Notes: generated from the letters alone by a model not told the origin. DNA of 64,000 nt from Pseudomonas triticicola (GCF_019145375.1 NZ_JAHSTX010000001.1:434001-498000); one strand, 5' to 3'. Counted from the first letter of the stretch, positions 1 to 10,147 are shown. Translations and numbers: made by a program.

Positions 1-452
1 GCGGCGAGCCAGTGGCTGACTTGCGCGTGCGCGCAGCTAAACTCAAAGGTATCGAGATTCCGGAAGAGCTGGTGCCGCTGGCGATCGACGAATTCCCGGT
101 CCTGTTCGTTGCGGCTGCGTGCGCCGAAGGGCGTACCGTGCTCACCGGCGCCGAAGAGCTGCGGGTCAAGGAATCCGACCGGATTCAGGTCATGGCGGAC
201 GGTTTGCTGGCGCTGGGCGTCAAGTGCGAACCGACCCCGGACGGCATCATCATCGACGGCGGCCAGATCGGCGGCGGTGAAGTGCACGGGCACGGCGACC
301 ACCGTATCGCCATGGCCTTCAGCGTCGCCTCGTTGCGCGCTACCGCACCGATCCGCATCCACGATTGCGCCAACGTCGCGACCTCGTTCCCCAACTTCCT
401 CGCGCTGTGCGGGCAAGTCGGCATTCGTGTGGCACAAGAGGCTCAGTCGTGA
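1..452 (+). CDS. aroA: EPSP synthase, C-terminal part (probably of a TyrA-AroA fusion)
   Basis: This is the C-terminal end of 3-phosphoshikimate 1-carboxyvinyltransferase, the shikimate-pathway enzyme that joins phosphoenolpyruvate to shikimate 3-phosphate. The gene is cut by the window edge; about 150 codons remain, in the frame whose first whole codon is at 3. Visible family motifs are the [11 protein letters not shown] segment, the [14 protein letters not shown] segment and a final SFPNFL. In Pseudomonas this domain is normally fused behind prephenate dehydrogenase (TyrA), but the upstream part is outside the window, so the fusion is inferred. The stop codon overlaps the GTG start of cmk by 4 bp (GTGA), which suggests translational coupling. 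Confidence 0.93.
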   Translation, partial: GEPVADLRVRAAKLKGIEIPEELVPLAIDEFPVLFVAAACAEGRTVLTGAEELRVKESDRIQVMADGLLALGVKCEPTPDGIIIDGGQIGGGEVHGHGDHRIAMAFSVASLRATAPIRIHDCANVATSFPNFLALCGQVGIRVAQEAQS

Positions 453-1138
453 AAAACATTGCACCGGTCATCACCATCGATGGGCCAAGCGGCTCCGGCA
501 AAGGCACGGTCGCCGGGATTCTGGCCAAACGTCTGGGCTGGAACCTGCTGGATTCCGGTGCGCTTTATCGCTTGCTCGCGTTTGCTGCGCACAACCATGG
601 CGTCGACCTGACCAATGAAGAGCTGCTGAAGACATTGGCCGCTCATCTGGATGTGCAGTTCATCGCCGCGACCGAAGGTCAGCTGCAGCGGATCATTCTA
701 GAAGGCGATGAAGTCAGCGATGTCATTCGCACCGAAAGCGTCGGCTCCGGCGCCTCGCAAGTGGCTGCGCTGCCCGCCGTGCGCGAGGCGCTGCTGCAGC
801 GCCAGCGTGCGTTCCAGGAAGCGCCGGGGCTGGTGGCGGACGGTCGCGACATGGGCACGGTGGTTTTTCCAGATGCACCACTGAAGATTTTCCTCACCGC
901 CAGTGCCGAGGAACGGGCGCGCCGTCGATATTTGCAGTTGAAGGGCAAAGTCGAGGGTGTTAGTCTGTCGAGTCTGCTAGATGAGATCCGTGCACGCGAT
1001 GAGCGTGACACCCAGCGCGCAGTAGCCCCGCTCAAGCCGGCGGCCGACGCGATTCAGCTGGATTCAACGGAGCTTTCCATCGATCAGGTGCTTGAACGCA
1101 TCATGAGCGAGATCGCCATTCGCGATATCGCCGGGTGA
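449..1138 (+). CDS. cmk: Cytidylate kinase
   Basis: CMP/dCMP kinase of 229 residues, which phosphorylates CMP and dCMP with ATP in the cytoplasm for nucleotide recycling. The P-loop GPSGSGKGT lies at residues 12-20. The CMP-binding segment and the [15 protein letters not shown] motif in the middle are typical of bacterial Cmk, as is the length. The GTG at 449 is preferred over upstream in-frame codons because the protein then begins directly with the beta strand before the P-loop and overlaps the aroA stop by 4 bp. The order aroA-cmk-rpsA is widely conserved in gammaproteobacteria. Confidence 0.97.
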   Translation: MKNIAPVITIDGPSGSGKGTVAGILAKRLGWNLLDSGALYRLLAFAAHNHGVDLTNEELLKTLAAHLDVQFIAATEGQLQRIILEGDEVSDVIRTESVGSGASQVAALPAVREALLQRQRAFQEAPGLVADGRDMGTVVFPDAPLKIFLTASAEERARRRYLQLKGKVEGVSLSSLLDEIRARDERDTQRAVAPLKPAADAIQLDSTELSIDQVLERIMSEIAIRDIAG

Positions 1139-1140
1139 CC

Positions 1141-1257
1141 AAGAAGGCCGCAGGGGACCAGTCATAGTCCTGCGGTGCTTCTTTTAAATGAAACTAACCC
1201 ACACCGTCTGGGGTGTGGAGATGGGCGTTTACTTCGCCCTCATCTACAGGAATTAAA
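1141..1257 (+). promoter_or_regulatory. cmk-rpsA intergenic leader with stacked hairpins
   Basis: Just after the cmk stop, CCGCAGG and CCTGCGG, flanked by AAGAAG/CTTCTT, form a strong hairpin (about 1141-1182) followed by CTTTTAAA; this could be an intrinsic terminator or a processing site. A second hairpin pairs CCACACC (1199-1205) with GGTGTGG (1212-1218). A third pairs GATG/GGCG around 1219-1226 with CGCC/CATC around 1235-1245. An AGGA Shine-Dalgarno lies about 7 bases before the rpsA start. S1 is known to autoregulate through a structured leader in enterobacteria; that this leader does the same is inference. Confidence 0.5.
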
Positions 1258-2943
1258 ATGAGCGAAAGCTTTGCGGAACTCTTTGAAGAAAGCCTGAAAA
1301 CCCTGAACCTTCAGGCAGGCTCCATCATCACCGGTGTTATCGTTGATATCGATTACCAGGCTCGCTGGGTAACCGTTCACGCTGGTCTGAAGTCTGAAGC
1401 ACTCATCCCGCTTGAGCAGTTCTACAACGATGCTGGCGAACTGAACATCAACGTTGGTGATGAAGTTCACGTTGCTCTGGATTCGGTTGAAGACGGCTTT
1501 GGCGAAACCAAGCTGTCCCGTGAAAAAGCCAAGCGCGCTGAATGCTGGATCGTTCTGGAAGCAGCCTTCGCAGCCGAGGAAGTGGTCAAGGGCGTTATCA
1601 ACGGTAAGGTTAAAGGCGGCTTCACTGTCGACGTTAACGGCATCCGTGCGTTCCTGCCAGGTTCCCTGGTTGACGTCCGTCCAGTGCGCGACACCACGCA
1701 CCTGGAAGGCAAAGAGCTGGAATTCAAGGTCATCAAGCTGGACCAGAAGCGCAACAACGTTGTCGTTTCCCGTCGCAGCGTCCTCGAAGCCGAGAACTCC
1801 GCCGAGCGTGAAGCTCTGCTGGAATCCCTGCAGGAAGGCCAGCAAGTCAAAGGTATCGTCAAAAACCTCACCGATTACGGCGCATTCGTCGATCTGGGTG
1901 GCGTGGACGGCCTGCTGCACATCACCGACATGGCCTGGAAGCGCATCAAGCATCCTTCCGAGATCGTCAACGTTGGTGACGAAATCGACGTCAAGGTTCT
2001 GAAATACGATCGCGAACGCAACCGTGTTTCCCTGGGCCTGAAGCAACTGGGCGAAGATCCATGGGTTGCTATCAAAGCCCGTTACCCAGAAGGCACTCGC
2101 GTAACCGCTCGTGTAACCAACCTGACCGACTACGGCTGCTTCGCTGAGCTGGAAGAAGGCGTTGAAGGTCTGGTACACGTTTCGGAAATGGACTGGACCA
2201 ACAAGAACATCCACCCTTCGAAAGTCGTACAAGTCGGCGACGAAGTGGAAGTCATGGTTCTGGACATCGACGAAGAGCGTCGTCGTATCTCCCTGGGCAT
2301 CAAGCAGTGCAAGTCGAACCCATGGGAAGACTTCTCTGGCCAGTTCAACAAGGGCGACAAGATCTCCGGCACCATCAAGTCGATCACCGATTTCGGTATC
2401 TTCATTGGTCTGGACGGCGGCATCGACGGTCTGGTTCACTTGTCCGACATCTCCTGGAACGAAGTGGGCGAAGAAGCCGTACGTCGTTTCAAGAAGGGCG
2501 ACGAGCTGGACACCGTCATCCTGTCGGTTGACCCAGAGCGCGAGCGCATCTCCCTGGGCATCAAGCAACTGGAAAGCGATCCGTTCTCCGAGTACGTCTC
2601 GGTTAACGACAAGGGCGCTATCGTGACCGGTACCGTGAAAGAAGTTGACGCCAAAGGCGCCATCATCGTTCTGGCCGACGACATCGAAGCTACCCTGAAA
2701 GCCTCCGAAATCAGCCGTGACCGCGTTGAAGACGCGCGCAACGTTCTGAAAGAAGGCCAGGAAGTTGAAGCCAAGATCATCAGCGTTGATCGCAAGAGCC
2801 GCGTAATCCAGCTCTCGATCAAGTCGAAAGACGATGCTGAAGAGAAAGAAGCCATCCAGAGCCTGAAAGCAGCTCCGGAAGGCGAAGCAGCTGACACCAC
2901 TATGGCGGCACTGCTGCGTCAAGCAATGGCCAAACAGAACTGA
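1258..2943 (+). CDS. rpsA: 30S ribosomal protein S1
   Basis: Ribosomal protein S1, 561 residues, the usual length for gammaproteobacteria. It brings mRNA to the 30S subunit and unwinds structured 5' ends. Six S1/OB-fold repeats can be read, with the recurring motif [18 protein letters not shown] near residues 195-220, again near 280 and 370, and more diverged copies at the N-terminus and C-terminus. The ATG at 1258 has AGGA upstream and gives the standard [13 protein letters not shown] start. Codon use is strongly biased, as expected of a highly expressed gene. A clear intrinsic terminator follows. Confidence 0.98.
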   Translation: MSESFAELFEESLKTLNLQAGSIITGVIVDIDYQARWVTVHAGLKSEALIPLEQFYNDAGELNINVGDEVHVALDSVEDGFGETKLSREKAKRAECWIVLEAAFAAEEVVKGVINGKVKGGFTVDVNGIRAFLPGSLVDVRPVRDTTHLEGKELEFKVIKLDQKRNNVVVSRRSVLEAENSAEREALLESLQEGQQVKGIVKNLTDYGAFVDLGGVDGLLHITDMAWKRIKHPSEIVNVGDEIDVKVLKYDRERNRVSLGLKQLGEDPWVAIKARYPEGTRVTARVTNLTDYGCFAELEEGVEGLVHVSEMDWTNKNIHPSKVVQVGDEVEVMVLDIDEERRRISLGIKQCKSNPWEDFSGQFNKGDKISGTIKSITDFGIFIGLDGGIDGLVHLSDISWNEVGEEAVRRFKKGDELDTVILSVDPERERISLGIKQLESDPFSEYVSVNDKGAIVTGTVKEVDAKGAIIVLADDIEATLKASEISRDRVEDARNVLKEGQEVEAKIISVDRKSRVIQLSIKSKDDAEEKEAIQSLKAAPEGEAADTTMAALLRQAMAKQN

Positions 2944-2960
2944 GTTCTGCTTGATCATTA

Positions 2961-2988
2961 AAAAGGGCGACTTCGGTCGCCCTTTTTT
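2961..2988 (+). terminator. Intrinsic terminator of rpsA
   Basis: GGGCGAC pairs with GTCGCCC around a TTCG tetraloop, followed by a run of six T. It starts 17 bases after the rpsA stop. Confidence 0.93.
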
Positions 2989-3135
2989 GTGTCTGCGATT
3001 TGGTCTTTGTACGTCCGTGCATGAAACCAATGCCGACGCCTGCGGGTCTGTTTCTTTAATCGGATCAATCGCCTATTCGCGACTAAGCTTGATCGTGAGC
3101 ATTAGTCGTCAGGCTAGCCTGGCATAAGGAAGTGG

Positions 3136-3414
3136 ATGAACAAGTTATTTGTTGTTGCGGTGGTATTGGCGCTGGCAGGTTGCACCACCAGTGCGAAAAC
3201 CCATGCGGTGCGCGGCGTCAGTGGTATCGAGATCGATTGCTCCGGGTTGGGTTCCGGTTGGGAGAAATGCCAGAAGCGTGCAGCGAAGGAGTGCAAAGGC
3301 AAGGGCTATAAGGTCATCACCCGTTCTGACGATGCCAAAGATGAAGACGAGTACCCGTTTGGCTTTAATCCGGCGGGTTTCGTGACCCGGACCATGCTGG
3401 TGATGTGTCGTTAG
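3136..3414 (+). CDS. Small conserved lipoprotein
   Basis: Predicted lipoprotein of 92 residues and unknown function. The N-terminus has a short hydrophobic signal ending in the lipobox LAGC, so the mature protein should start at Cys16. The mature part contains several cysteines (CSGLGSGWEKC, KECKGKG) that could form disulfides in the periplasm. A good AAGGA Shine-Dalgarno precedes the ATG by 5 bases. It lies alone between rpsA and ihfB with its own spacing; a weak hairpin (GCCC/GGGC near 3445-3459) followed by TTTT could end it. I do not recognise a named family. Confidence 0.8.
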   Translation: MNKLFVVAVVLALAGCTTSAKTHAVRGVSGIEIDCSGLGSGWEKCQKRAAKECKGKGYKVITRSDDAKDEDEYPFGFNPAGFVTRTMLVMCR

Positions 3415-3567
3415 GGCAGCGGCGATCCGACTCGCCACTGGAGTGCCCTGAAAATGGGCGTTTTGACCCCGGGAAAGATATGTCAATCCCTGGGCTGTTC
3501 AAAATCTTCCGGGCATGCTAAAACCTTTCAAGCGCTGATCTAGCTGCTTGAAAAAGAAGGGAAAAAT

Positions 3568-3864
3568 ATGACGAAGTCGGAGTTGATCGAACGAATTGTC
3601 ACCCATCAAGGGCTACTCTCATCCAAAGATGTGGAGCTGGCCATCAAGACCATGCTTGAACAAATGTCTCAGTGCCTCGCCACCGGTGATCGTATCGAGA
3701 TCCGTGGTTTCGGCAGCTTCTCCCTGCACTACCGCGCACCGCGCGTCGGCCGCAATCCAAAGACCGGCCAGTCGGTAAGTCTGGACGGTAAATTCGTTCC
3801 GCACTTCAAGCCGGGTAAAGAATTGCGTGACCGCGTGAATGAGGAAGAGGAGGAGGGCGCTTGA
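3568..3864 (+). CDS. ihfB: Integration host factor subunit beta
   Basis: IHF beta, 98 residues, a DNA-bending HU/IHF-family protein that pairs with IHF alpha (encoded elsewhere). The start [10 protein letters not shown], the motif [13 protein letters not shown] and the beta-arm segment [10 protein letters not shown], with the intercalating proline, are all present. AAGGG precedes the ATG. The acidic EEEEEG tail is common in Pseudomonas IhfB. The position downstream of rpsA and upstream of lapA is the conserved gammaproteobacterial order. Confidence 0.97.
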   Translation: MTKSELIERIVTHQGLLSSKDVELAIKTMLEQMSQCLATGDRIEIRGFGSFSLHYRAPRVGRNPKTGQSVSLDGKFVPHFKPGKELRDRVNEEEEEGA

Positions 3865-3894
3865 TCTTCGCTATTCAAATTCAAGGGGGCGTGA

Positions 3895-4134
3895 ATGCGT
3901 AACCTCAAACGCATACTGCTTGGCATTTTTCTTCTGCTGATGGTTCTGGTTGTTCTGGCGTTTGTGCTGGAAAACCAGCAATCGGTTTCGCTTTTGTTTC
4001 TGGGTTTTTCCGGCCCGCAGTTGCCGGTGTCGGTTGTTGCGGTGCTGGCGTTGCTGATCGGCATGCTCATCGGTCCAATTTTGGGCTGGTTTCTTGGACG
4101 CTCGTCCAGAGCTGCACGCAAGCGACTGGTCTAA
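3895..4134 (+). CDS. lapA: LapA domain (DUF1049) inner-membrane protein
   Basis: Small inner-membrane protein of 79 residues with two hydrophobic segments, about residues 6-26 and 44-66, joined by the ENQQSVSLLFLGF segment typical of the LapA/DUF1049 family, and a basic C-terminal end (RSSRAARKRLV). In E. coli LapA works with LapB in controlling LPS synthesis; here only the family is certain. It follows ihfB by 30 bases and immediately precedes the O-antigen locus. The next 223 bases (4135-4357) hold no gene and probably the promoter of that locus. Confidence 0.85.
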   Translation: MRNLKRILLGIFLLLMVLVVLAFVLENQQSVSLLFLGFSGPQLPVSVVAVLALLIGMLIGPILGWFLGRSSRAARKRLV

Positions 4135-4357
4135 AAGCGACAGGCGCACGGCATCTGTCGAAATTGCGCCTCAGCCTGTCTTTATCCATTAGTAAAAGCA
4201 TCATTAAGCTGTAAAATGCGTCCCTTGTTCGATCGTGCCTTAATGCATGTCGATTCAGACTGACTCTGACGGATGCCAACTGATAGTGGCTTCTGCATTC
4301 ATGGATTAGACCGCGCTCGCTGGCAGCGCTGTCCGCAGCTCAAGGGTATCGTTTCGC

Positions 4358-5434
4358 GTGAAAATTCTAGTTACCGGCGGTGCCGGCTTCATTGGCTCGG
4401 CAGTCATTCGTCACATCATCTCCAACACTTCCGATGCAGTCGTTAACGTCGACAAGCTGACGTACGCCGGCAATCTGGAGTCCCTGGCAGAAGTCAGCCA
4501 GAATTCGCGTTACGCCTTCGAGCGCGTCGATATCTGCGATCGTGATCAGATCGACCGTGTCCTGCGTGAACACCAGCCCGATGCAATCATGCACCTCGCG
4601 GCAGAATCCCACGTAGACCGCTCGATCTCCGGCCCGTCCGAGTTCATCCAGACCAACATTATTGGCACCTACACGCTACTCGAAGCAGCGCGCCACTACT
4701 GGGCTGCGCTGGACGACACCCGCAAAGCCAACTTCCGCTTCCACCACATTTCGACTGACGAAGTTTACGGAGACCTCGAAGGTCCGGAAGACCTCTTCAC
4801 TGAAACCACGCCTTACCAGCCAAGCTCGCCATACTCCGCCAGCAAAGCCAGTTCTGATCACCTTGTTCGCGCCTGGGCCCGCACCTATGGCCTGCCGACA
4901 CTGGTGACCAACTGCTCGAACAACTACGGCCCATGTCACTTCCCAGAGAAGCTGATCCCGCTGATCATCCTCAACGCCCTCGAAGGCAAGCCGCTGCCGG
5001 TGTATGGCAAAGGCAACCAGGTCCGTGACTGGCTGTATGTCGAAGATCACGCGCGCGCATTGTACAAAGTCGTCACCGAAGGCGTGATCGGCGAGACTTA
5101 CAACATCGGTGGTCATAACGAAAAACAAAACATCGAAGTAGTGCATACCCTGTGTGCCTTGCTCGATGAGTTGCGTCCGGATTCGGCCCATCGTCCACAC
5201 GCCAGTCTGATTACTTATGTTCAGGATCGTCCTGGGCATGACGTGCGTTATGCAATTGATGCGAGCAAGATTCAGCGTGAGCTGGGATGGACGCCGGAGG
5301 AGACTTTTGAAACCGGTATTCGCAAGACTGTTGAGTGGTATCTCAATAACACTGAGTGGGTTGAGCACGTGAAGAGCGGTAGCTACCAGCAGTGGATTGA
5401 TCAGAACTATGCGGATCGTTCGAGCAAAGCATGA
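4358..5434 (+). CDS. rfbB: dTDP-glucose 4,6-dehydratase
   Basis: RmlB/RfbB, 358 residues, an extended short-chain dehydrogenase that turns dTDP-glucose into dTDP-4-keto-6-deoxyglucose, the second step of dTDP-L-rhamnose synthesis. It has the NAD motif GGAGFIG at residues 7-13, the STDEVYGDL motif and the catalytic YSASK at 159-163. The start is GTG at 4358, with AAGGG about 12 bases upstream, and gives the standard N-terminus ([10 protein letters not shown]). The stop overlaps the start of rfbD by 4 bp. It is the first gene of the surface-polysaccharide locus. Confidence 0.97.
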   Translation: MKILVTGGAGFIGSAVIRHIISNTSDAVVNVDKLTYAGNLESLAEVSQNSRYAFERVDICDRDQIDRVLREHQPDAIMHLAAESHVDRSISGPSEFIQTNIIGTYTLLEAARHYWAALDDTRKANFRFHHISTDEVYGDLEGPEDLFTETTPYQPSSPYSASKASSDHLVRAWARTYGLPTLVTNCSNNYGPCHFPEKLIPLIILNALEGKPLPVYGKGNQVRDWLYVEDHARALYKVVTEGVIGETYNIGGHNEKQNIEVVHTLCALLDELRPDSAHRPHASLITYVQDRPGHDVRYAIDASKIQRELGWTPEETFETGIRKTVEWYLNNTEWVEHVKSGSYQQWIDQNYADRSSKA

Positions 5435-6324
5435 AGATACTGCTTCTAGGAAAGAGCGGTCAGGTTGGCTGGGAGCTGCAACGCTCCCTCGCTCCGCTTG
5501 GCGAACTCGTCTCTCTTGATCGTCATCTTGTCGATGGCCTCTGTGGTGATCTGTCCAATCTAGAAGCCTTGCGCGCGACAATTCGTCAGGTGAAGCCCGA
5601 CGTTATTGTTAATGCCGCTGCCTATACGGCGGTTGACAAGGCCGAGTCGGAAACCGAGCTGGCGGATCGCGTGAACGGTTTTGCAAGTGGCGTGATGGCG
5701 GAAGAAGCCGCATCGCTGGACGCATGGCTGGTTCACTACTCAACCGATTATGTTTTCAATGGCCAAGGCGTCATGCCATGGCAGGAGACAGACGCTGTTG
5801 CGCCGGTGAACCATTACGGTTCCAGCAAGCTAGCCGGCGAACAGGCAATCATCGCGTCGGGTTGCAAGTATCTGATCTTCCGTACTAGCTGGGTTTACGG
5901 AGCTCGCGGCAACAACTTCGCGAAGACCATGCTGCGCTTAGCGAAAGATCGCGAAGCGTTGAGCGTGATTGCGGATCAGATCGGAGCGCCGACGGGGGCT
6001 GATCTGATTGCTGATGTAACGGTGTTGGCTATCCAGCAAGTTCTGAGGCGTCCAGAGCTGGCCGGTCTCTATCATCTAGCCGCTGCCGGTGAAGTGTCCT
6101 GGCATGGCTATGCCACTCATGTCATTGACTTCGCAAAAGCCCAAGGCGAGGAGTTGGCTGTGACAACGGTCAATCCTATCGAGACTACTGCCTATCCGAC
6201 ACCTGCGCGTCGCCCTCTGAACTCACGTTTGAATACCCAGAAGCTGCGCGACAATTTTTCTCTACACTTGCCGGATTGGCAAAGTGGTTTAACCAGAATG
6301 CTTAGGGAAGTTTTGAACAAATGA
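5431..6324 (+). CDS. rfbD: dTDP-4-dehydrorhamnose reductase
   Basis: RmlD/RfbD, 297 residues, which reduces dTDP-4-keto-L-rhamnose to dTDP-L-rhamnose with NAD(P)H, the last step of the pathway. The N-terminal nucleotide motif is [10 protein letters not shown], the STDYVFNG motif follows, and the catalytic YGSSK is in the middle. It overlaps both neighbours by 4 bp (ATGA), so rfbB-rfbD-rfbA should be one translationally coupled transcript. Confidence 0.97.
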   Translation: MKILLLGKSGQVGWELQRSLAPLGELVSLDRHLVDGLCGDLSNLEALRATIRQVKPDVIVNAAAYTAVDKAESETELADRVNGFASGVMAEEAASLDAWLVHYSTDYVFNGQGVMPWQETDAVAPVNHYGSSKLAGEQAIIASGCKYLIFRTSWVYGARGNNFAKTMLRLAKDREALSVIADQIGAPTGADLIADVTVLAIQQVLRRPELAGLYHLAAAGEVSWHGYATHVIDFAKAQGEELAVTTVNPIETTAYPTPARRPLNSRLNTQKLRDNFSLHLPDWQSGLTRMLREVLNK

Positions 6325-7211
6325 CCACGACAAATCGTAAAGGCATCATCCTCGCCGGCGGCTCAGGTACTCGTCTGCACCCGCTGACTCTTGGCGTATC
6401 GAAGCAGATGTTGCCGATCTACGACAAGCCGATGATCTTTTATCCGTTGTCGGTACTGATGCTTGCGGGTATGCGCGAGATCCTGATTATCTCCACTCCG
6501 GAAGATTTGCCATGTTTTCGCAAGTTGTTGGGCGATGGCAGCCAGTACGGTATCAAGCTTACCTACGCCGAACAGCCTAGTCCGGATGGTCTCGCCCAAG
6601 CGTTCATTATCGGAGAAGAGTTTATCGGCAAGGATCCTTGCTGCTTGATTCTGGGTGACAACATTTTCTACGGTCAGCATTTCTCGGATAACTTGCGCTC
6701 GGCAAGCTCTCAGCAGCAAGGTGCTACTGTATTCGGCTACCACGTGTCTGATCCGGAGCGTTTTGGTGTTGTCGAGTTCGATAAAGATGGCCGAGCGTTG
6801 AGCATTGAAGAAAAACCGCTGAAGCCCAAGTCGAACTATGCTGTAACCGGCCTGTATTTCTATGATAACGACGTCGTTGAAATCGCCAAGAACATCAAGC
6901 CTTCTGCACGTGGCGAGCTGGAAATCACCGACGTTAACCGTGCTTACCTTGAGCGAAAAACCCTTAACGTTGAGATGTTGGGCCGTGGTTTTGCGTGGCT
7001 GGACACCGGTACACATGACTCCCTGCTGGAAGCGAGTCACTTCGTGCATACCATCGAACATCGTCAGGGCTTGAAAGTCGCTTGCCTGGAAGAAATTGCC
7101 TATCACAACCGCTGGATCACTGCTCAGCAATTGGGCGCCCAAGCCGATGCGCTGAAGAAGACGGGCTACGGTCAGTACTTGCAAAAGCTTCTGGACTCGC
7201 CCTCTCACTGA
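6321..7211 (+). CDS. rfbA: Glucose-1-phosphate thymidylyltransferase
   Basis: RmlA/RfbA, 296 residues, which makes dTDP-glucose from glucose 1-phosphate and dTTP and so opens the dTDP-L-rhamnose pathway. The nucleotidyltransferase signature [11 protein letters not shown] is near residue 14, followed by [11 protein letters not shown] and later GDNIFYG. The length is normal. RmlC, the 3,5-epimerase needed between RmlB and RmlD, does not follow and is nowhere in this window, so it must be encoded elsewhere. Confidence 0.97.
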   Translation: MTTTNRKGIILAGGSGTRLHPLTLGVSKQMLPIYDKPMIFYPLSVLMLAGMREILIISTPEDLPCFRKLLGDGSQYGIKLTYAEQPSPDGLAQAFIIGEEFIGKDPCCLILGDNIFYGQHFSDNLRSASSQQQGATVFGYHVSDPERFGVVEFDKDGRALSIEEKPLKPKSNYAVTGLYFYDNDVVEIAKNIKPSARGELEITDVNRAYLERKTLNVEMLGRGFAWLDTGTHDSLLEASHFVHTIEHRQGLKVACLEEIAYHNRWITAQQLGAQADALKKTGYGQYLQKLLDSPSH

Positions 7212-7266
7212 TTTGAATATTCTGTCGTTCGAACAGTAGCGCTCAATCGGCTCAAGCAGGAATTGC

Positions 7267-8190
7267 ATGCCAGTAAATTATCCCAAGGTCGCGGTTTTAC
7301 TGGCGGCCTACAATGGTGAGCAGTGGATCGAAGAGCAGTTGGCCTCGATCCTTCGCCAGTCGGCAGTTGAGTTGACGGTCTACATCAGCATCGATCCTTC
7401 CTCCGATGGCACTGAAGCTCTGTGCTGCGCTATTTGCGCTGAGCACCCAAGTGTTATTGTGCTGCCGGCCGCCGGCGTATTTGGCGGTGCTTCTCGTAAC
7501 TTCTTTCGCCTTATTCGTGATGTAGACTTTGACTGTTTTGACTTCGTCGCTTTTGCAGACCAAGATGATGTCTGGCACTCGAACAAGCTTCAGCGCGCCC
7601 TTCAAGCAATCGAGACGCATCGTGCAGACGCTTATTCGAGTAACGTGACGGCCTTCTGGCCGGATGGCAGGACTCACTTGCTGGACAAGGCACAGCCTCA
7701 GGTCGAATGGGATTTTTTGTTCGAGGCGGCGGGGCCGGGCTGCACCTATGTAATGAGCAGAAAGCTTGTCGATAGCCTGAAGGCTTCGATGCTGTCGCAT
7801 TGGCAGCTATTACAAAATGTGAGTCTGCATGATTGGTACTGTTACGCGTTTGCTCGGAGCAAAGGCTTTCGCTGGTACATAGACCCAGTCCCGTCTATGG
7901 ATTATCGCCAGCATGAGCGTAACCAGGTGGGGGCCAACAAGGGGTTGAGTTCGTTGATTGACCGCTACAGAACCATTCATGACGGTTGGTGGTTTAATCA
8001 GGTTCGATTGATAGCTCGGTTAGTTGGGCTTGGCAGTGATTCCTTTGTAAGGACATGGTTGAGCTTTCGTCGTCTCCAGTTGTTGACGCTCTCCTTCAGC
8101 GCCTGGCGTTGTCGGCGTCGTTTGCGCGATAAAGTTTTTTTCTTTTTTGTCTGCTGGATGACTGCTTTGATAGGACGGAAAACCAAATGA
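7267..8190 (+). CDS. Glycosyltransferase family 2 (rhamnosyltransferase-like)
   Basis: GT2 glycosyltransferase of 307 residues with a GT-A fold. The N-terminus reads VAVLLAAYNGEQWIEEQL, followed by SIDPSSDGT. The metal/nucleotide motif is FADQDDVWH near residues 96-104, and the conserved C-terminal segment is DYRQHERNQVGANKG. This arrangement is typical of O-antigen rhamnosyltransferases; acceptor and linkage cannot be read. It follows rfbA by 55 bases and overlaps the next gene by 4 bp. A paralogue with the same landmarks sits on the minus strand at 17767-18756. Confidence 0.85.
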   Translation: MPVNYPKVAVLLAAYNGEQWIEEQLASILRQSAVELTVYISIDPSSDGTEALCCAICAEHPSVIVLPAAGVFGGASRNFFRLIRDVDFDCFDFVAFADQDDVWHSNKLQRALQAIETHRADAYSSNVTAFWPDGRTHLLDKAQPQVEWDFLFEAAGPGCTYVMSRKLVDSLKASMLSHWQLLQNVSLHDWYCYAFARSKGFRWYIDPVPSMDYRQHERNQVGANKGLSSLIDRYRTIHDGWWFNQVRLIARLVGLGSDSFVRTWLSFRRLQLLTLSFSAWRCRRRLRDKVFFFFVCWMTALIGRKTK

Positions 8191-9143
8191 CTGCCCCCAA
8201 GGTGCTAGTGACAGGGGCGAGCGGCTTTGTTGGTGAGGCCGTGGTGTTAAAATTATTGGTTGATAAGAAGTTTTCGCCAATTGCGGCTGTTCGTGGTGCC
8301 AGCCGATTGCACGGGTTATGTCCTGCGGTAGCCTTTGACTTGACACACACCGTACTGCCAGATCTTGGCGACGTTCAGGTAGTTATTCATGCTGCAGCCC
8401 GCGTTCATGTCATGAATGAAACGTGCGTGGATGCCTTGATCGAATTTCGAAAGGTCAACGTTGAAGGGACCCTTAGACTTGCAAGGCATGCTGTGCAATC
8501 GGGCGTTAAGCGCTTCATTTTCATAAGCTCAATCAAGGTTAATGGCGAGAGCACAATCGTTGGGCAGCCTTTCACGGCCGATGATCAACCGAGACCACTG
8601 GATCCTTACGCAATATCCAAGTTCGAAGCGGAAGAAGCCCTAATGCAAATTGGCCAGAGCACAGGAATGGAGGTTGTGATCATCCGTCCTCCACTCGTTT
8701 ATGGTCCCGGCGTAAAAGCCAATTTTTTGAGTTTGCTGAGTCTGGCAAATACGGGAATTCCGCTACCGTTGGGGGCAATTCGAAATCAGCGAAGTCTCGT
8801 GGCGATTGGCAATCTGGTTAGTTTTGTTGTCACTTGTATTGATCATCCTCGCGCCGTTAATCAGAGATTTCTGGTCAGTGATGGGCAGGACTTGTCGACG
8901 ACACAACTGTTGCAGCGGTTATCGAAGGCACTAGGTAAACGCGTTTGGCTCCTGCCGATACCGGAACGGTTATTGAAACTGGCAGCGTTCATCTTGGGCA
9001 AGCAAGCGGTTGTCCAGAGGCTTTGTGGTTCATTGCAACTTGATATCGCCAAAAATCGAGAATTACTGGCATGGGTGCCCCCGGTGCGTATGCATCTTGC
9101 CATGCGCCGGACCGCTAGCCATTTTTTGGAAAAACAGACGTAA
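8187..9143 (+). CDS. NAD-dependent sugar epimerase/reductase, WbpV-like
   Basis: Extended SDR of 318 residues that acts on a nucleotide sugar. It has GASGFVG near residue 10, ISSIKVNGE, and the catalytic YAISK near residue 143. Its position directly before wbpL matches WbpV of P. aeruginosa, which helps make UDP-6-deoxy-HexNAc (QuiNAc) from the WbpM product; a 4-epimerase or 4-reductase role is therefore likely but not proven. The stop codon and the wbpL start share one base (TAATG), indicating coupling. Confidence 0.8.
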   Translation: MTAPKVLVTGASGFVGEAVVLKLLVDKKFSPIAAVRGASRLHGLCPAVAFDLTHTVLPDLGDVQVVIHAAARVHVMNETCVDALIEFRKVNVEGTLRLARHAVQSGVKRFIFISSIKVNGESTIVGQPFTADDQPRPLDPYAISKFEAEEALMQIGQSTGMEVVIIRPPLVYGPGVKANFLSLLSLANTGIPLPLGAIRNQRSLVAIGNLVSFVVTCIDHPRAVNQRFLVSDGQDLSTTQLLQRLSKALGKRVWLLPIPERLLKLAAFILGKQAVVQRLCGSLQLDIAKNRELLAWVPPVRMHLAMRRTASHFLEKQT

Positions 9144-10147
9144 TGAAAAGTTGGTGGTTTTTACTCCTGGTATTTGCAATGTCCTGGGGGCTGACTTTTT
9201 TCTTGCGTCGTTATGCGCTGGCGAAGAGTTTGATGGATATACCAAACGAGCGCAGTTCCCACACGATACCAACGCCACGTGGAGGAGGAGTCGCCATTGT
9301 GATCTCCTTTCTATTGGCTCTACCTGTTATCAGCGGTCTTGATTTGTTGAGCCACTCTGTTCTTTACGGGGTATTTGGCGCAGGCCTGTTCGTGGCCATC
9401 ATTGGATTTGCTGATGATCATGGACATATCGCCGCAAGGTGGCGACTGCTTGGACATTTCACTGCCGCTGCATGGGTGCTCTACTGGCTAAGCGGGCTGC
9501 CGCCGATCGGTTTTTTGGGGTTTACGGTAGATTTGGGCTGGTTCGGTAATACTTTAGCGGTGGTATATCTTGTCTGGATGCTGAATCTATACAACTTCAT
9601 GGACGGAATTAACGGATTGGCGAGTATCGAAGCTATCAGTGCCTGCGTGGGGATGTGTCTGATTTATTGGTGCCTCGGGCGTGTTGAACTGATTTGGCTG
9701 CCGTTGATTCTGGCGACTGCAGTGGCGGGGTTCATGTACTGGAACTTTCCACGTGCGCGGATCTTTATGGGTGATGCGGGAAGTGGGTTTATCGGAATAG
9801 TTCTAGGTGGAATGGCGCTACAGGCAGCGCATATTTCGATCGAGTTGTTTTGGAGTTGGCTCATTCTCCTCGGTGTTTTTATTGTTGACGCCACCTGGAC
9901 GCTGATCCGGCGCTTGGTACAAGGCGAGAAGTTGTATCAAGCACATCGTAGTCACGGATATCAAAAAGCCGCTCTCCGATGGGGGCACCAGCGAGTGACC
10001 TGGATGGTGGCAATCCTGAATATTGGTGTTTTGCTTCCGGTGGCAGCATTGGTGGCCACAGGTGTGTTCGATGGCATGCTCTCAATATTGGTGACTTATG
10101 CCTGCCTCTCGTACCTGGCGTATATGGCGAAAGCAGGTATTAAGTAG
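9143..10147 (+). CDS. wbpL: WbpL-like undecaprenyl-phosphate HexNAc-1-P transferase
   Basis: Polytopic MraY/WecA-family enzyme of 334 residues. It transfers a HexNAc 1-phosphate to undecaprenyl phosphate on the inner membrane and so primes O-polysaccharide. Recognisable motifs are the IPNERSSHTIPTPRGGG loop, FADDHGHI (aspartates near residue 90), NLYNFMDGINGLA and FMGDAGSGF. About ten hydrophobic segments are visible. WbpL is the known initiating enzyme for both O-antigen types in P. aeruginosa. It ends the first half of the locus; the next 1 kb has no convincing gene. Confidence 0.92.
   Translation: MKSWWFLLLVFAMSWGLTFFLRRYALAKSLMDIPNERSSHTIPTPRGGGVAIVISFLLALPVISGLDLLSHSVLYGVFGAGLFVAIIGFADDHGHIAARWRLLGHFTAAAWVLYWLSGLPPIGFLGFTVDLGWFGNTLAVVYLVWMLNLYNFMDGINGLASIEAISACVGMCLIYWCLGRVELIWLPLILATAVAGFMYWNFPRARIFMGDAGSGFIGIVLGGMALQAAHISIELFWSWLILLGVFIVDATWTLIRRLVQGEKLYQAHRSHGYQKAALRWGHQRVTWMVAILNIGVLLPVAALVATGVFDGMLSILVTYACLSYLAYMAKAGIK

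Noticed and set aside
1240..3030. A 596-codon open frame antisense to rpsA
   Set aside because: It mirrors the strongly biased codons of rpsA, has no ribosome site, and its translation shows no family motifs.
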